Source: Paulinella micropora
Taxonomy: Eukaryota; Cercozoa; Imbricatea; Euglyphida; Paulinellidae
Direction of reading: 5' to 3'
Length of the DNA: 64,000 nt
Assembly: GCA_019918135.1 (NCBI GenBank)
Contig: WBZZ01004731.1
Coordinates: 67,001 to 131,000 of the forward strand
Positions 63,146-64,000 of this stretch are shown piece after piece; the first letter of the stretch is position 1, and each line of letters begins with the position of its first letter. The position numbers and the translations under genes are program-made. The notes under the pieces are model-generated. The model saw nothing but the letters and a program-made list of their open reading frames with translations, made no database searches and was not told the origin of the DNA.

Positions 63146-63346
63146 ATGCTGGCCGGTAATGCCGTTCGGTATGCAGATCTTTGCCAACAGTGTAAGTCTT
63201 TCCGCCTTTCTTGCTGCGAGGGTGCTGACTGGGTAGCAAACCTAGTGATTGCAGGGGGCAAGCGCTGCAAATTGAATTGCAGCGTATGTAAGGCGATGGG
63301 GTGGCTTGCGTACTATGCTTCCTACATACGACAGGCAGCACCTTGA
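63146..63346 (+). CDS. Small Cys-rich protein
   Basis: The ATG at 63146 gives 66 residues with seven cysteines, in pairs (DLCQQCKSFRLSCCEGADW; CKLNCSVCKAMG), likely metal-binding or disulphide-bonded. Its end overlaps the next gene's start by 32 bases in another frame. Function is unknown. Confidence 0.5.
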   Translation: MLAGNAVRYADLCQQCKSFRLSCCEGADWVANLVIAGGKRCKLNCSVCKAMGWLAYYASYIRQAAP

Positions 63347-63980
63347 AAAACTGCTGCTTAACCACCCCGACGAGGTCAAAGCATGTGCAGAAAGACATAC
63401 CGTAAACCTGACAGAGCTCAATTACACAATAACCAGCGCAATGCGCAGGCTCAAGGTAGACGCAAATCTTCGACAGACTTACGACCCCCTCATGGGTGTA
63501 CTGCGCTGCCTATACAACGAGTTCGACGGGATAGAAGGCCCCAACGTATGGCTGGTGCAGCTGACAAAAGCAAATGGTAAGCCGGAAATCAGCATGGCGG
63601 TAAGTGTTATGCCTACAGCTGGTCAGCCTGCCTACCAGTACCACTTGGGTATACATCGAGCCATCCCCGGCCGGTCCGACTGGAAACACCTTTCCGTGCC
63701 CTTGCACCAGTTTGCAGTGTATGCACTGAATCAGTTATATAAGACACAGGATCCTCGCTTTGTGTTGTGTAATCCGCTGCCATCTATGGCACGGGTTCTG
63801 GAGGACAACCTTGTGCGTGGCGTAGATTTCATAACAAGGGCACGTCTGCTTGATCTTAACAAAGTCCAATTCAGTTGGGACGGCAAAGAAACCACTCTCG
63901 ATTTTTCGCGTAATCACTGCATGCACAACGCCGCTCGCTCGGGCATCGGTTTTGGATTAGCCAAAACATTGTTCTGCTAG
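63315..63980 (+). CDS. Protein of unknown function
   Basis: From the ATG at 63315 (MLPTYDRQHLEKLLLNHPDE) the protein has 221 residues and stops before the window ends. It has a helical N-terminus, a mixed middle (NVWLVQLTKANGKPEISMAV; YQYHLGIHRAIPGRSDWKHL) and a C-terminal part (VQFSWDGKETTLDFSRNHCM). There is no signal peptide or membrane helix. Its composition is like a soluble globular protein. No family is recognised. It overlaps the upstream Cys-rich gene by 32 bases. Confidence 0.65.
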   Translation: MLPTYDRQHLEKLLLNHPDEVKACAERHTVNLTELNYTITSAMRRLKVDANLRQTYDPLMGVLRCLYNEFDGIEGPNVWLVQLTKANGKPEISMAVSVMPTAGQPAYQYHLGIHRAIPGRSDWKHLSVPLHQFAVYALNQLYKTQDPRFVLCNPLPSMARVLEDNLVRGVDFITRARLLDLNKVQFSWDGKETTLDFSRNHCMHNAARSGIGFGLAKTLFC

Positions 63981-64000
63981 GTACAAAATATAAGCTAATT

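Overview
The window looks like part of a large, intronless double-stranded DNA virus genome of a eukaryote, or a long viral stretch lodged in a eukaryotic genome. Coding regions are GC-rich, closely spaced and on both strands. Several neighbours end tail to tail with a few bases of overlap. Intergenic DNA is dominated by long C/G homopolymers and purine or pyrimidine runs. The replication genes point to a virus: a UL9/OBP-type superfamily 2 helicase, a UL52-like archaeo-eukaryotic primase with a zinc finger, an XPF/MUS81-type nuclease, a PD-(D/E)XK exonuclease-like protein, a Ulp1/adenain-like protease candidate and a thymidylate synthase remnant. No major capsid, DNA polymerase or terminase gene is visible, so I cannot choose between a herpes-like, mirus-like or NCLDV-like affiliation, nor between a free and an integrated genome.

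Layout. 1-17.6 kb is a surface and signalling region. It holds a partial gene at the left edge, four copies of a secreted protein family, a mucin-like anchored protein, and the centrepiece: a 2865-residue class C GPCR with six bacterial-type solute-binding modules, followed 188 bases downstream on the same strand by a protein with two RGS domains. 17.6-21.3 kb has small membrane and acidic proteins, a NADAR-family enzyme and an F-box/LRR protein. 21.5-33.3 kb is gene-poor: decayed genes (thymidylate synthase, F-box, LRR), an array of about six units carrying eleven TTTGGCGCCAA(A)-type palindromes, a foldback repeat with arms of about 73 bases, and two families of dispersed short repeats. 33.3-41.4 kb is the replication block (unknown gene, OBP-like helicase, GC-rich tandem repeat, primase). 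42-48 kb carries a large secreted EGF/Thr-Pro protein and the protease candidate. 48-64 kb has nuclear-type proteins, two nucleases, three multi-pass membrane proteins, a mucin-like tandem-repeat protein and small Cys-rich proteins.

How the genes may work together (inference). The receptor and RGS pair looks like a complete virus-encoded module for sensing an external ligand and tuning host G-protein signalling. The E2F-like palindrome array, the F-box proteins and the thymidylate synthase remnant fit control of host S-phase and nucleotide supply. The OBP helicase and primase would start replication, possibly at one of the palindromic or tandem-repeat regions. The secreted and mucin-like proteins and multi-pass membrane proteins would make up the virion or infected-cell surface. 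Several loci look broken; they are reported as fossils without detail.
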